A DNA stretch of 64,000 bases from assembly GCF_003797765.1 (NCBI RefSeq), contig NZ_RKMB01000009.1, positions 124,001 to 188,000 of the forward strand, written 5' to 3'. The notes beneath the pieces are model-generated. The model searched no databases. It had not been told where the DNA came from and saw only the letters and a list, made by a program, of their open reading frames with translations. Source of the DNA: Ramlibacter sp. WS9 (lineage in GTDB: Bacteria > Pseudomonadota > Gammaproteobacteria > Burkholderiales > Burkholderiaceae_C). Shown piece by piece: positions 32,990 through 41,128 of this stretch (within the stretch, counting starts at the first letter, position 1; each line of letters opens with the position of its first letter). The position numbers and the translations under genes were made by a program.

Positions 32990-33144
32990 CGGAGTGAGAA
33001 CCCTTCCCGCAGCGTAGTTTGCCGCGAGCGGGCGAACGGGTACAGAGCTATTCAGGATTATTCAGCCGGCGCACGGCAATTTTCAGGACGCGCCGCCGGT
33101 GCCGGGCGCAGATTGGCATCTCCACCCAAGGAACGGAGCCGAAC

Positions 33145-34197
33145 ATGTTCAACGATCTCTTACGGCGGATCACCGCCGCCGCCATCATGGCGGTGCTGGC
33201 CGGCTGTGCCGGCATGCAGCCAGCACCGAGAACGCCCACCCTGGCAGTCGAGGAATTCCAGGTACCCTCCAAAGCGCCGGGCGTCGAACTCTTCGTTCGC
33301 AACAAGCGGCCGGCGGGGATGCAGGACTTCACTTCGGGCCGGATCGTGCTCTTCGTTCACGGCGCGACCTTCCCTTCGGAGTCGACCTTCGACCTGCCGC
33401 TGGACGGGATGTCGTGGATGGACTTCATTGCAGGGGCCGGCTATGACGTCTACCTCGTCGACATCCGGGGCTACGGCGGGTCCACGCGCCCCGTCGCGGG
33501 TTCCGCTTCTGCCGGTGCGGCAGGCCCCATCGCCACGCTTGCCGAAGCGATGGACGACGTCGATTCCGCCGTCGAATTCATCCGCCGCCGTCGCAACGTC
33601 GAACGCATCCAGCTGATCGGCTGGTCCTGGGGGACTGCCGTCGCAGGGCGCTACGCCGCCACCCATGGGCACAAAGTCGACCGCCTGGTGCTCTACGCGC
33701 CGCTGTGGCAACGCAGGGCGGCGCCGCTATCGACCCGTGGAGTCGACTTGAAGGTGCCGTATCGGCACGTCGACGTGGCCGGGGCAAAAGTGCGCTGGCT
33801 TGCCGGCGTCGCGCAGGACAAGCAGGAACAGCTTATTCCGCGCGGCTGGTTCGAGGCCTGGGTCAAGGCATCGCTTGCAACCGACCCCTGGGGATCGAAA
33901 CAGACACCGCCGGTCATGCGCGCTCCCAACGGCGTCTTCGCGGACCTGCAGGTACCGGGCGAGTGGGTACCTCCGTACGACCCGGCGGCCGTCAGGGCAC
34001 CGACGCTCCTGGTCAAAGCGGAGTGGGACGCCGACACGCCGAGCTACATGGCGCAGACCCTGTTTCCGCTGCTCGTCAACGCACCGCGGAAGCAATACCT
34101 CGAGATCGGTGAGGGGACGCACTCGGTCATGCTGGAGAGAAATCGCATGCAGTTGTTCCGCGCGGTCCAGGAGTTCCTTGATAGCCCGGGACGGTGA
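33145..34197 (+). CDS. lipoprotein alpha/beta hydrolase
   Basis: A 350-aa serine hydrolase anchored by a lipobox (LAGC, Cys at residue 21). The oxyanion-hole motif VHGATF is at about 71-76, the nucleophile elbow GWSWG has Ser161, the Asp is in EWDADTPSY and the His in GEGTHSVML. The start at 33145 has AAGGAACGG upstream and gives a proper signal peptide. Its substrate is unknown, and control by the divergent CadC-like regulator is likely. Confidence 0.9.
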   Translation: MFNDLLRRITAAAIMAVLAGCAGMQPAPRTPTLAVEEFQVPSKAPGVELFVRNKRPAGMQDFTSGRIVLFVHGATFPSESTFDLPLDGMSWMDFIAGAGYDVYLVDIRGYGGSTRPVAGSASAGAAGPIATLAEAMDDVDSAVEFIRRRRNVERIQLIGWSWGTAVAGRYAATHGHKVDRLVLYAPLWQRRAAPLSTRGVDLKVPYRHVDVAGAKVRWLAGVAQDKQEQLIPRGWFEAWVKASLATDPWGSKQTPPVMRAPNGVFADLQVPGEWVPPYDPAAVRAPTLLVKAEWDADTPSYMAQTLFPLLVNAPRKQYLEIGEGTHSVMLERNRMQLFRAVQEFLDSPGR

Positions 34198-34224
34198 CGA
34201 CCTTGAGCGCAGCATCGAGCGGGC

Positions 34225-34602
34225 TCACCGCCGCCCCTTGCCCGACGAGAAGAGCGCCAGAAGGATGAATACAAGCGCTGAGACGAGCATGCCGCCGACT
34301 GCGAGTGCCATCGAGCGACGAGACTCCTGGCGTTTCACACCTTCAAGTAACCTGCGAACGATCGCGCGTGTCCCAAAACCGCCAAGTACCGCAGGAATCA
34401 AGAGCAGGACAAGCGGCGCGACCCTCTCGGCATCGACACTCTCTACAGCGTGGTACGACAGGAGGTACTGCTCCAGATCGTTCAGGAAATCCGGCGCGTG
34501 CAGCAATTGACCGACGGCGAAGTAGGTGCACAAAGTGCCAACCAAGACTATGGCGTAGCCCCAAACGGGCAAACGACCTTCCGATTTGCTGGCCTGCGGC
34601 AT
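34225..34602 (-). CDS. membrane protein with two to three helices, not recognised
   Basis: A 125-aa inner-membrane protein: helices near 15-35, 62-80 and 98-118, with an arginine/lysine-rich end (FSSGKGRR). No family was recognised. It is small enough to be a cassette gene. It lies 22 bp before the end of the convergent hydrolase. Confidence 0.65.
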   Translation of the reverse strand: MPQASKSEGRLPVWGYAIVLVGTLCTYFAVGQLLHAPDFLNDLEQYLLSYHAVESVDAERVAPLVLLLIPAVLGGFGTRAIVRRLLEGVKRQESRRSMALAVGGMLVSALVFILLALFSSGKGRR

Positions 34603-34632
34603 TGCGGCTCCTCCGCGTTCGAAATGAGAGGG

Positions 34633-35091
34633 TTATACATCGATGGCCTTGCTGTAGGCATAGAAGACTTCATCCCGGACCCAGCCAAGCGACTCGTATG
34701 TGGCCTGTGCCGCCTTGTTTGTTCTTGCGGTGGTGAGATCCATTCTCGCCTTGCCGCTCTCGGCCGCAAGCTTCTCTGCCGCCTGTAGCAGCACCTTGCC
34801 AGCGCCTGCGCGCCTTGCTTCTGGTGTGACGAACAGGTCGTAAAGCGAGTAGATCGGCTTTGCTTCGACCGAACAGAAGGTAGGGTAGAGCTGGCAGAAA
34901 CCAACGGCGTGTTGGTTTTCATTCAGGGCCAGAAGAACCACGGACTCGTTGTTCGTGAGGCGATCGCGGATGAAGCTCCTGGCCAAAGGGAGGTCGGATG
35001 ATTGCTCATAGAACTGTCGATACGCATCGAACAGTGAGGCGACGACATCGAGGTCAGCCAGCGTTGCGATTCGGGTACGGATGGTGGTCAT
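34633..35091 (-). CDS. GNAT-family N-acetyltransferase
   Basis: A 152-aa acetyltransferase with LYDLFVTPEARRAGAGKVLL as the acetyl-CoA loop and TYESLGWVRDEVF at the C-terminus. It begins just downstream of attC 1 (35108-35194) in the minus direction, so it is probably the last cassette of the array. Its stop lies inside GTATAACCC, which looks like a worn R'' core. Confidence 0.88.
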   Translation of the reverse strand: MTTIRTRIATLADLDVVASLFDAYRQFYEQSSDLPLARSFIRDRLTNNESVVLLALNENQHAVGFCQLYPTFCSVEAKPIYSLYDLFVTPEARRAGAGKVLLQAAEKLAAESGKARMDLTTARTNKAAQATYESLGWVRDEVFYAYSKAIDV

Positions 35092-35107
35092 GAGGTTCGA
35101 ACTCGAT

Positions 35108-35194
35108 GCCTAGCGTGAACGTAACCGGCGCACCCGGAACGGCCCGACCGAAGGGAGCAGGTGCTCCGCGTCCGCGTCGAGTGACAAGTTGGAC
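35108..35194 (-). repeat. attC site 1 (87 bp), divergent
   Basis: Reading the minus strand, cores GTCCAAC (35188-35194) and GCTAGGC (35108-35114). The interior keeps the family ends (TTGTCACTCGACGCGG and a CCGG box) but has a different terminal loop. It lies 3' of the 79-aa gene. Confidence 0.75.
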
Positions 35195-35251
35195 GAAGCC
35201 GCTACGCGGAGGAGTCCCTGCCGACGCTGGCACGATCTGTTCCGCATGAGG

Positions 35252-35491
35252 CTAGTTTGGGTGAGGGACACAGCGGACTTTGCGCGGGATGGACTTCTCC
35301 TGGCTTCCTCCTGTGATTTCCTTCACTTCTCCTTTGGGGCAAGTTCCATCATCGACATAGACCACTTTCCCGTAGCGCACCGAGCCTTTCGGTGGCTCTT
35401 CTTTGAGGTACTCGACCTTCGTTTGGGATTGGCACGGATACGAAAGGAGGAGCCCAAGAGTAGAGGCCAAAGCGAAGGAAAGTGATTTCAT
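35252..35491 (-). CDS. small secreted protein, DUF6719-like (cassette gene)
   Basis: A 79-aa protein with a cleavable signal peptide (about residues 1-22), then EEPPKGSVRYGKVVYVDDGT and a Cys pair. The YGKVxYVDDGTCPxGxxKxI pattern belongs to a small family that often appears in integron cassettes. The function is unknown. The gene is followed by attC 1 and preceded by attC 2. Confidence 0.75.
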   Translation of the reverse strand: MKSLSFALASTLGLLLSYPCQSQTKVEYLKEEPPKGSVRYGKVVYVDDGTCPKGEVKEITGGSQEKSIPRKVRCVPHPN

Positions 35492-35524
35492 GGTTCGTCT
35501 CCGTGAAGTTGGTCGTCGCTGTAG

Positions 35525-35611
35525 TTGAAACGTAAAAATGACCGGACCACCACCCTTTGCGGCGAAGCCGCCTCCTGCAGGTGTGGGTCCGTGTCGATTG
35601 ACAAGTTAGGG
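35525..35611 (-). repeat. attC site 2 (87 bp)
   Basis: Cores CCCTAAC (35605-35611) and GTTTCAA (35525-35531) on the minus strand. The interior matches the array family, with ACGGACCCACA and the GGCTTCGCCGC apex. Confidence 0.85.
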
Positions 35612-35639
35612 CGCGTGCATGGTTGACTCATATTCGCCT

Positions 35640-35969
35640 TCAGTGGGCTGTGTGATCTGCCGTGCGGTCCCACAGTGTGCCCTTCCAGTTGTCTATGAAA
35701 CCACTTTCGCCACATTCGGGACACCACCACACAACTCGATTTGTCTCCAGCTCGAAATCGGTTTCGATTGTCCCCGAACAGGGCCTGCGGCCGGGACGGC
35801 ATCGGCACTTCACGCCTTCTCCGCCACACTGATCCGACATCAAGCTAGTGGCATCGGCCACGATCATGGCCGTGTACTCGGCGAGGCGCCGCGCCGGACC
35901 AGGCATTGGAGCAATAGCACCTTCTTCGGTGAGCCAATGTCTCAGGTCGACAACAAAAGTCTTCGGCAT
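35640..35969 (-). CDS. small protein with zinc-ribbon-like C-terminus (cassette gene)
   Basis: A 109-aa protein starting MPKTFVVDLRHWLTEEGAI. Four C-terminal cysteines are arranged CRCRPGRRPCSGTI and CPECGESGFI, as in a zinc ribbon, followed by a Trp-rich end. Reading upstream of this start enters the attC, so it is rejected. The function is unknown. It sits between attC 2 and attC 3. Confidence 0.7.
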   Translation of the reverse strand: MPKTFVVDLRHWLTEEGAIAPMPGPARRLAEYTAMIVADATSLMSDQCGGEGVKCRCRPGRRPCSGTIETDFELETNRVVWWCPECGESGFIDNWKGTLWDRTADHTAH

Positions 35970-36013
35970 TCGCGTTTCTTTCGGCGGCACGAGCATCTCC
36001 GGGCGGTTGGCGC

Positions 36014-36124
36014 GCTCAACGTTTGAGTTGAGCGGCCCACACCGGCGTGCGGCGATTGGCCCAGAATGAAATGGAGGCCAATCGCCGCACGCCGGTGTGG
36101 GTCCGCTCGAACGAAGGGTTAGGC
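36014..36124 (-). repeat. attC site 3 (111 bp), different family with long stem
   Basis: Cores GCCTAAC (36118-36124) and GTTGAGC (36014-36020). The arms GCCGCACGCCGGTGTGGG and the reverse complement pair over more than 20 bp around an 18-base loop, and the start GCCTAACCCTTCGTTCGAGC follows the common mobile-integron attC pattern. It is clearly unrelated to the 87-bp sites. Confidence 0.92.
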
Positions 36125-36133
36125 CGCATTGGG

Positions 36134-36559
36134 CTACTTTTGCCCAGCAGTTGACTGAGTTGACTTCCGGCCGCGATACCAAGCCAGCAGGATGGTGGCG
36201 ATGCAGATTGCGAGCACAACTGCTACGTAGTACAACTTGAGGTCAGAAGGGTCGAATGACTTGAAGGCTTCGACGTCTACGCCAGCCGCTTTCCCGCGTT
36301 CTCGCAGCAAATTCGCGAGCGCGACGAGTTGGCGCTGCGATGACTCGAGAGCCGCGAAGTTTCCGAAGCAAAAAACCACGTAGGCAGCAAGAACGGCGAA
36401 CGCCTCGGGAAAGATTCGCGTGACCTTCTCGCTAGAGATCGTGTAAGCGACTAGCGCAAGGCTGACGACTGAGAAGTACCCCCAAAGCTTGTCGGTTGCG
36501 GTGTACTGAGCTTGGTACATGTCCATCGCAGCCTTCAGAAGTGTTTGCTCATCTGCCAT
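36134..36559 (-). CDS. membrane protein (cassette gene)
   Basis: A 141-aa protein beginning MADEQTLLKAAMDMYQAQY, with AGGAGG seven bases upstream, which fixes the start. It has three helices (about 25-45, 50-70 and 107-125) and a charged linker. It was not recognised. attC 3 follows it and attC 4 precedes it. Confidence 0.8.
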   Translation of the reverse strand: MADEQTLLKAAMDMYQAQYTATDKLWGYFSVVSLALVAYTISSEKVTRIFPEAFAVLAAYVVFCFGNFAALESSQRQLVALANLLRERGKAAGVDVEAFKSFDPSDLKLYYVAVVLAICIATILLAWYRGRKSTQSTAGQK

Positions 36560-36591
36560 AGCTTCCTCCTTTGCACGTGGTTCGGTATGCG

Positions 36592-36678
36592 GCCTAACGT
36601 CGAAGCTGACCGGAACGCAACAACTGCGGCGAAGCCGCCTTCTCATGTTGCGTTTCCGTGTCGAGCGAAATGTTAGGT
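36592..36678 (-). repeat. attC site 4 (87 bp)
   Basis: Cores ACCTAAC (36672-36678) and GTTAGGC (36592-36598). The stop codon of the 253-aa gene (36673-36675) is part of the first core. Confidence 0.9.
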
Positions 36679-37434
36679 ATCACCGCCGGCCTCTTGAATC
36701 TCTATGAAGTAGGGGATTCTGACGGCCTGCGAGTCGGGCACCGCATCCACCGATATCACCTTCGCGCCGAGCTCGTAAAGGTTAGCTCCGATGTGCCGTT
36801 GCACACACACAACCATCAGACCCGCAGCGACCTCCCCGATGTTCCCAACCAGTTTGGACGTCTCGGCTACCAGTGACTCAAACGCGCCAGCAGGATCGCC
36901 AGGTCGAATCGCTTCGAGCATGGATCGACCGGCGATTGTCTCCGCGAACGAGAACAGGGTGTTCGCATTGTGCTTCGCGAGGTAGATCTGGAGCGGATCC
37001 CCATCTACCAATGCCGCGTAGCCTGCGTCGAGTTGGTCTCCAGCGTAATGGAAGGCGAACTTGTTCCGAACGATAGCCACTAAGTTTTCCCTACCGAAAT
37101 ACTTCTTCAACTCGTTCAGAGCGGTAGCGGATTCAGTGTCCAGGAGTGGTTGATACTCGCGAGAGAGCTGGGCTCCGAAGAAGGAGTTCTGCAGCAATTG
37201 CCAGAACTCATAGATCTTCCCCGTGAGTATTCTCGCTAGCACCATAGCCTGCATAGTCTCTGCTTGGCTAGTCAGGCCTTCGTCGGCGGCAGATCCGGCG
37301 GCAAAGTGAAACAGCTTAGCCAAAGCATTGAGCTCGTTCGACGCATGCGCGACCAAGACGAGAAGACGGCGCTCCCCGTCAGGTATCCGATCCAATTGTT
37401 CTCGGGTCAGGTCAATTCGGTGCAGGTCGACCAT
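36673..37434 (-). CDS. hypothetical protein, 253 aa (cassette gene)
   Basis: A soluble, largely helical protein starting MVDLHRIDLTREQLDRIPDG, with a central charged region (LKKYFGRENLVAIVRNKFAF) and a C-terminal beta part (AVRIPYFIEIQEAGGD). It was not recognised. It is the longest cassette gene here, and its TAA stop is supplied by the R'' core of attC 4. Confidence 0.75.
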   Translation of the reverse strand: MVDLHRIDLTREQLDRIPDGERRLLVLVAHASNELNALAKLFHFAAGSAADEGLTSQAETMQAMVLARILTGKIYEFWQLLQNSFFGAQLSREYQPLLDTESATALNELKKYFGRENLVAIVRNKFAFHYAGDQLDAGYAALVDGDPLQIYLAKHNANTLFSFAETIAGRSMLEAIRPGDPAGAFESLVAETSKLVGNIGEVAAGLMVVCVQRHIGANLYELGAKVISVDAVPDSQAVRIPYFIEIQEAGGDT

Positions 37435-37439
37435 GTGAG

Positions 37440-37526
37440 ACCTAACGTACAGATGACCGGACCACCAACACGAGCGGCGAAGCCGCCTCCTGCTGTTGTG
37501 GGTCCGCGTCGATTGACATGTTATGG
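37440..37526 (-). repeat. attC site 5 (87 bp)
   Basis: Cores CCATAAC (37520-37526) and GTTAGGT (37440-37446). The interior has ACGCGGACCCACAACAGCAG, the GGCTTCGCCGC apex and GGTGGTCCGGTCATC. Confidence 0.9.
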
Positions 37527-37858
37527 GGCAGGACGGCCTTTTTGCACGTGCTCATAATTTGCCTCGCGATACCCATGCCCATAGTTTGCCGCACCGACAC
37601 TGGCAAGCCAACTCGCCCGAGTACTGCGCCTCCTCCAGTTTGAGGAGGCCGCGGCGCGAAGGCCAACGAATGGAGGGACTCGGCCGGAGATGTCGGCAGG
37701 CCAATGGCTTGGATGGCGGCGCCGCGACTCGCCCGAGCACCAGGGCGGAACCCCCAGAAAAGCGCAGCGATCCGAGTGAATGGCAACGATTGACGCCGCT
37801 TGTGAGATCGCGAAGTCGATCGCGTGACAGCTTCGCGTGCCACTGCCTTCACCCCGCC
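37527..37858 (-). repeat. cassette without a convincing gene, copy 1 of 3
   Basis: A 332-bp cassette body between attC 5 and attC 6. Against copy 3 (40209-40540) eleven substitutions and no gap were counted by eye. Most of them change the amino acid whichever strand is read, so no coding constraint is apparent, even though a 113-codon frame exists on the plus strand and a 136-codon frame that runs through attC on the minus. Confidence 0.8.
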
Positions 37859-37945
37859 CTATAACGTGAAGATGACCGGACCACCAACATGAGCGGCGGA
37901 GCCGCAGCCTGCTGTTGTGGGTCCGTGTCGATAGACATGTTAAGT
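37859..37945 (-). repeat. attC site 6 (87 bp)
   Basis: Cores ACTTAAC (37939-37945) and GTTATAG (37859-37865). The stop of the 115-aa gene is inside the first core. Confidence 0.9.
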
Positions 37946-38287
37946 CTCAACCCGTGCATCGTCGCTTTCGTCAGTCTTTTCGTGCCACGCGATGGTGTCG
38001 AGGGTCTCGCTACCACGCTGCACAACCACCATCCAGTCTTCGAAGGGTTGCCCGGCTGGGCAAAGCTCTCGCATGACTTCTGCCACTCGGCTGCGGAAAG
38101 CCTTGCGGGTAGCGCCGCTCAACGGCTCGCCGGCGCGAACCCGAACAAATAGATCGTCGGCTCGCCAGTCGTAACTGTGGCGCTCGACCTCTACCTCACC
38201 ATAGTTGCCTACGACGCTAGAGACGGCGACTCGCACGGCCTCTTGGATTGGCTGTTCTCGCTTCTGTCGCTCGCGCCGACGTGTCAT
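37940..38287 (-). CDS. hypothetical protein, 115 aa (cassette gene)
   Basis: A small, very charged protein starting MTRRRERQKREQPIQEAVRV and continuing with YDWRADDLFVRVRAGEPLS and a Trp-containing acidic end. Its TAA stop is contributed by the attC 6 core. The start is the first ATG after the R' core of attC 7. It was not recognised. Confidence 0.7.
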   Translation of the reverse strand: MTRRRERQKREQPIQEAVRVAVSSVVGNYGEVEVERHSYDWRADDLFVRVRAGEPLSGATRKAFRSRVAEVMRELCPAGQPFEDWMVVVQRGSETLDTIAWHEKTDESDDARVET

Positions 38288-38293
38288 GGTGAG

Positions 38294-38380
38294 ATTTAAC
38301 GTAGAGGTGACCGGACCACCAACATTTGCGGCGAAGCCGCCTCCTGCTGTTGTGGGTCCGTGTCGACTGCCTTGTTGTAC
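38294..38380 (-). repeat. attC site 7 (87 bp)
   Basis: Cores GTACAAC (38374-38380) and GTTAAAT (38294-38300), with the standard interior. Confidence 0.9.
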
Positions 38381-38721
38381 GCAGCCGTGGTGGCCAGCGC
38401 CAACCAGCCAGGCACGCCTGTGCGCCACTGATGCAAGGGATGTAGGCGTGAGGAAGGCGGCATGGGCCACCACGGTAGCGCAACGGCCGTGGAATGCCAA
38501 CCCCGCAGTGTGCTGGCTCGCCACAAATGCAGGCTGCGCCCAGCGGGCGCGCGGGCCTTTGTCTTGGCGCCAGCACGAGTCAGCCACGCAGCGCCCGCCC
38601 GCTCACCCGAGCACTGACCACGCTGCCCCAGAGAAATGACTACGCAGGCGCGCGTCGTAACCCGCGGCCAACGATGCAGCCGGAAACTCGCGGCCGCATT
38701 CAACGACCTCACTTCCATGCC
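38381..38721 (-). other. cassette body without a convincing gene
   Basis: 341 bp between attC 7 and attC 8. Open frames on both strands are Arg/Ala/Trp-rich and read through the attC. No start with a good ribosome site and no family was found. It may be a non-coding cassette, or may carry a promoter or a small RNA. Confidence 0.55.
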
Positions 38722-38808
38722 GTACAACGTGAAGATGACCGGACCACCAACATCAGCGGCGAAGCCGCAGCCTGCTGTTGTGGGTCCGTGTCGATTGACA
38801 TGTTATGG
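38722..38808 (-). repeat. attC site 8 (87 bp)
   Basis: Cores CCATAAC (38802-38808) and GTTGTAC (38722-38728), with the standard interior. Confidence 0.9.
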
Positions 38809-39140
38809 GGCAGGCCGGCCCTTGTGCATGTGCTCATTGTTTGCCGCGCGATACGCATGGCCATAGTTTGCCTCACGGATGCTGGCAAGCCAACTCGCCC
38901 GAGTGCTGCGCCTCCTCCGATTTGATGAGGCCAGGGCGCGAAGGCCAACAAACGGCAAGACCTGGCCGGAGATGTCGGCAGGCAAAACGCCTGGGCGCCG
39001 GCGCCTTGACTCACCCGAGTGCCAGGGTGCGACCCCCAGAAAAGCGGAGCCGCTACGAGCGATGTGCAACGCTCGACGCCATGTATGCGGTGCGAAGTCA
39101 ATCGCGTGAAAGCTTCGCGCACCACTGCCTTCACCCCGCG
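38809..39140 (-). repeat. cassette without a convincing gene, copy 2 of 3 (divergent)
   Basis: 332 bp, the same length as copies 1 and 3 but with many substitutions (for example the strings around CTCATTGTTTGCCGCGCG and CGGATGCTGGCAAGCC). It carries the same pair of core boxes as copies 1 and 3, so it is an older relative of the same cassette. Confidence 0.8.
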
Positions 39141-39227
39141 CTATAACGTAGAAATGACCGGACCACCAACATGAGCGGCGAAGCCGCAGCCTGCTGTTGT
39201 GGGTCCGTGTCGATTGACAAGTTAAGT
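39141..39227 (-). repeat. attC site 9 (87 bp)
   Basis: Cores ACTTAAC (39221-39227) and GTTATAG (39141-39147), with the standard interior. Confidence 0.9.
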
Positions 39228-39272
39228 CGCGCTCTTCCGGAGAGCGCACAAAACGGTGTGGAGCTGAAGAGG

Positions 39273-39545
39273 CTATTTTCCATTGCCTTCCTCGATTGAA
39301 CGAACCTTGCGAATGAAAACGACAACGAGAAAGGCAGCTGGCAGGAACAAGACGCCATCCAAAGCCGCGAGCATGTGCGCTGAAGCGAGTCCGAATGGAA
39401 TGAGCCAGTAAAGCGGGACAAGAACCACGAACAGTACGAGCGCCCTCCAACCGGCAATAAGAAACACCCCCAAGCCACACAACGCCTGCACGGATAACCC
39501 CAGCGCAAATAGCGTGTCGCCCGGAAGTGACGCGAGTATGCCCAT
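39273..39545 (-). CDS. membrane protein, 90 aa (cassette gene)
   Basis: A very hydrophobic 90-aa protein with three likely helices (about 8-30, 33-52 and 58-78) and a short charged tail (FIRKVRSIEEGNGK). It starts MGILASLPGDTLFALGLSVQ only a few bases after the R' core of attC 10. It was not recognised. Confidence 0.7.
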   Translation of the reverse strand: MGILASLPGDTLFALGLSVQALCGLGVFLIAGWRALVLFVVLVPLYWLIPFGLASAHMLAALDGVLFLPAAFLVVVFIRKVRSIEEGNGK

Positions 39546-39548
39546 GCG

Positions 39549-39635
39549 ATTTAACGTGAAGATGACCGGACCACCAACATGAGCGGCGAAGCCGCAGCCT
39601 GCTGTTGTGGGTCCGCGTCGATTGACAAGTTAGGC
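39549..39635 (-). repeat. attC site 10 (87 bp)
   Basis: Cores GCCTAAC (39629-39635) and GTTAAAT (39549-39555), with the standard interior. Confidence 0.9.
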
Positions 39636-39641
39636 GGCACG

Positions 39642-40118
39642 TCAGTGCTCAGTGTTCTCTTCGACCGACGGAACCATATCGTCCATTTCGTCCAGTGCCT
39701 CCACAACTGCGCCAAAAATCCTCTTGCATGCCGCGCCTTCCTTGGGCGTGCCGTTATCGAACGAAATGCGGAAGCGCTGCACGTCGGCCTGATGCGAAGC
39801 GCTTGACCGGTTATACCAGTCCTCGACGACGTCTCCCACGCGGCGTTCCGCTTGCGTCCTGCTTTTTACGATGAGCGCGTCAGTCCGGGACATGTGTTCG
39901 GTGAGACGGCGGCGCGTCGAGCCAAATCGATCGGACTGATCGGGCAGCGAGTCCGCGCAGCTCCGCTCGAGGAAGTCAAGTCTGTACGCCGTGAACTCCG
40001 CGATCGTGCGAAGGGTGAACGAGTTTCGGAGATCCAACAGCGGACTGTATATCTGCGCCGTCGCGGAACCGCACCACAACGCGGCAGCAATTCCGATCGC
40101 GCGCAATAGAGTGTTCAT
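39642..40118 (-). CDS. exported protein, 158 aa (cassette gene)
   Basis: A protein with a signal peptide (MNTLLRAIGIAAALWCGSAT, cleavage near ATAQI) and a helical mature part with two Cys (ERSCADSL and ACKRIFG) that could pair. It was not recognised. It lies between attC 11 and attC 10. Confidence 0.75.
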   Translation of the reverse strand: MNTLLRAIGIAAALWCGSATAQIYSPLLDLRNSFTLRTIAEFTAYRLDFLERSCADSLPDQSDRFGSTRRRLTEHMSRTDALIVKSRTQAERRVGDVVEDWYNRSSASHQADVQRFRISFDNGTPKEGAACKRIFGAVVEALDEMDDMVPSVEENTEH

Positions 40119-40121
40119 GCC

Positions 40122-40208
40122 GTCTAACGTGAAGATGACCGGACCACCAACATGAGCGGCGAAGCCGCAGCCTGCTGTTGTGGGTCCGCGTCGATTGACA
40201 AGTTATGG
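40122..40208 (-). repeat. attC site 11 (87 bp)
   Basis: Cores CCATAAC (40202-40208) and GTTAGAC (40122-40128), with the standard interior. Confidence 0.9.
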
Positions 40209-40540
40209 GGCAGGACGGCCTTTTTGCACGTGCTCATAATTTGCCTCGCGATACCCATGCCCATAGTTTGCCGCACCGACGCTGGCAAGCCAACTCGCCC
40301 GAGTACTGCGCCTCCTCCAATTTGAGGAGGCCGCGGCGCGAAGGCCAACGAATGGAGAGACTCGGCCGGAGATGTCGGCAGGCCAAGGGCTTGGATGGCG
40401 GCGCCGCGACTTGCCCGAGCACCAAGGCGGAACCCCCAGAAAAGCGCAGCGGTCCGAGTGCATGGCAACGATTGACGCCGTTTGTGAGATCGCGAAGCCG
40501 ATCGCGTGACAGCTTCGCGTACCACTGCCTTCACCCCGCC
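40209..40540 (-). repeat. cassette without a convincing gene, copy 3 of 3
   Basis: 332 bp, nearly identical to copy 1 (37527-37858), with the same pair of flanking core boxes. It lies one cassette in from the right end of the array. Confidence 0.8.
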
Positions 40541-40627
40541 CTATAACGTGAAGATGACCGGACCACCAACATGAGCGGCGAAGCCGCCTCCTGCTGTTGT
40601 GGGTCCGTGTCGATTGACCAGTTAAAG
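40541..40627 (-). repeat. attC site 12 (87 bp)
   Basis: Cores CTTTAAC (40621-40627) and GTTATAG (40541-40547). The stop of the 168-aa gene lies inside the first core. Confidence 0.9.
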
Positions 40628-41128
40628 TGCATTGCCAACCGCCTTCCCTCTGTGCTGCCACCACTGTGCAACAGCCAGCAGAGCCGGGAAAGCAAGAGCA
40701 AGAGCGGCCACTAAGCGAAAGCCTTGCCGCTCAAAAACAGACAGGCTGACGTGGGACTGCTCGAAGTCGCACGTGGACCGGACGTGATCGAAACTTCCGC
40801 CCTTATCCAAGCAACTGTCAATTGCAACTAGGTCGCGAAGTACGGGCAAGAGAATCCACAGCCCAAGAGCGAGCACCAAGACTCCGACAACTCGGCGAAC
40901 CACCACCCGGCGAGGCGACGACGGCGACCCAGATGCGCGCGTCGGCAGAAACAGCCGAACTGCTGCGGCAGACGCGAGTAAGAACACAGAGCCCCACAGG
41001 TTCGCATTCTTCAGGGCTCGTTCGCCAGCAAAAAGCATGATGCCCTGAAAGAAACCCATAAGCCCGTAAACGGCGACCAACACAAATAGACACCCGAGCG
41101 CGATGTGGAGTCGTCTGGGGCGGATCAC
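40622..41128 (-). CDS. membrane protein, 168 aa (first cassette of the array)
   Basis: A 168-aa protein with four helices (near 10-30, 45-62, 80-100 and 138-156) and an extracytoplasmic loop holding two Cys (SCLDKGG and STCDFEQ). Its start is 19 bp inside the cassette edge core (41148-41154), and its TAA is supplied by attC 12. It was not recognised. Confidence 0.72.
   Translation of the reverse strand: MIRPRRLHIALGCLFVLVAVYGLMGFFQGIMLFAGERALKNANLWGSVFLLASAAAVRLFLPTRASGSPSSPRRVVVRRVVGVLVLALGLWILLPVLRDLVAIDSCLDKGGSFDHVRSTCDFEQSHVSLSVFERQGFRLVAALALAFPALLAVAQWWQHRGKAVGNAL

Noticed and set aside
31478..33616. A 712-codon plus-strand frame across the CadC-like gene
   Set aside because: It covers the regulator gene, its promoter and part of the hydrolase gene. 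Low-complexity Arg/Gln-rich translation shows it is a shadow.
37523..37864. A 113-codon plus-strand frame in the triplicated cassette taken as a gene
   Set aside because: Between near-identical copies most of the changes alter the amino acid, the start coincides with the attC core, and there is no ribosome site.
35108..40627. CRISPR-like spacing of repeated units
   Set aside because: The repeats are 87 bp with integron cores, separated by unequal gene-sized segments. No cas genes and no short uniform spacers are present.
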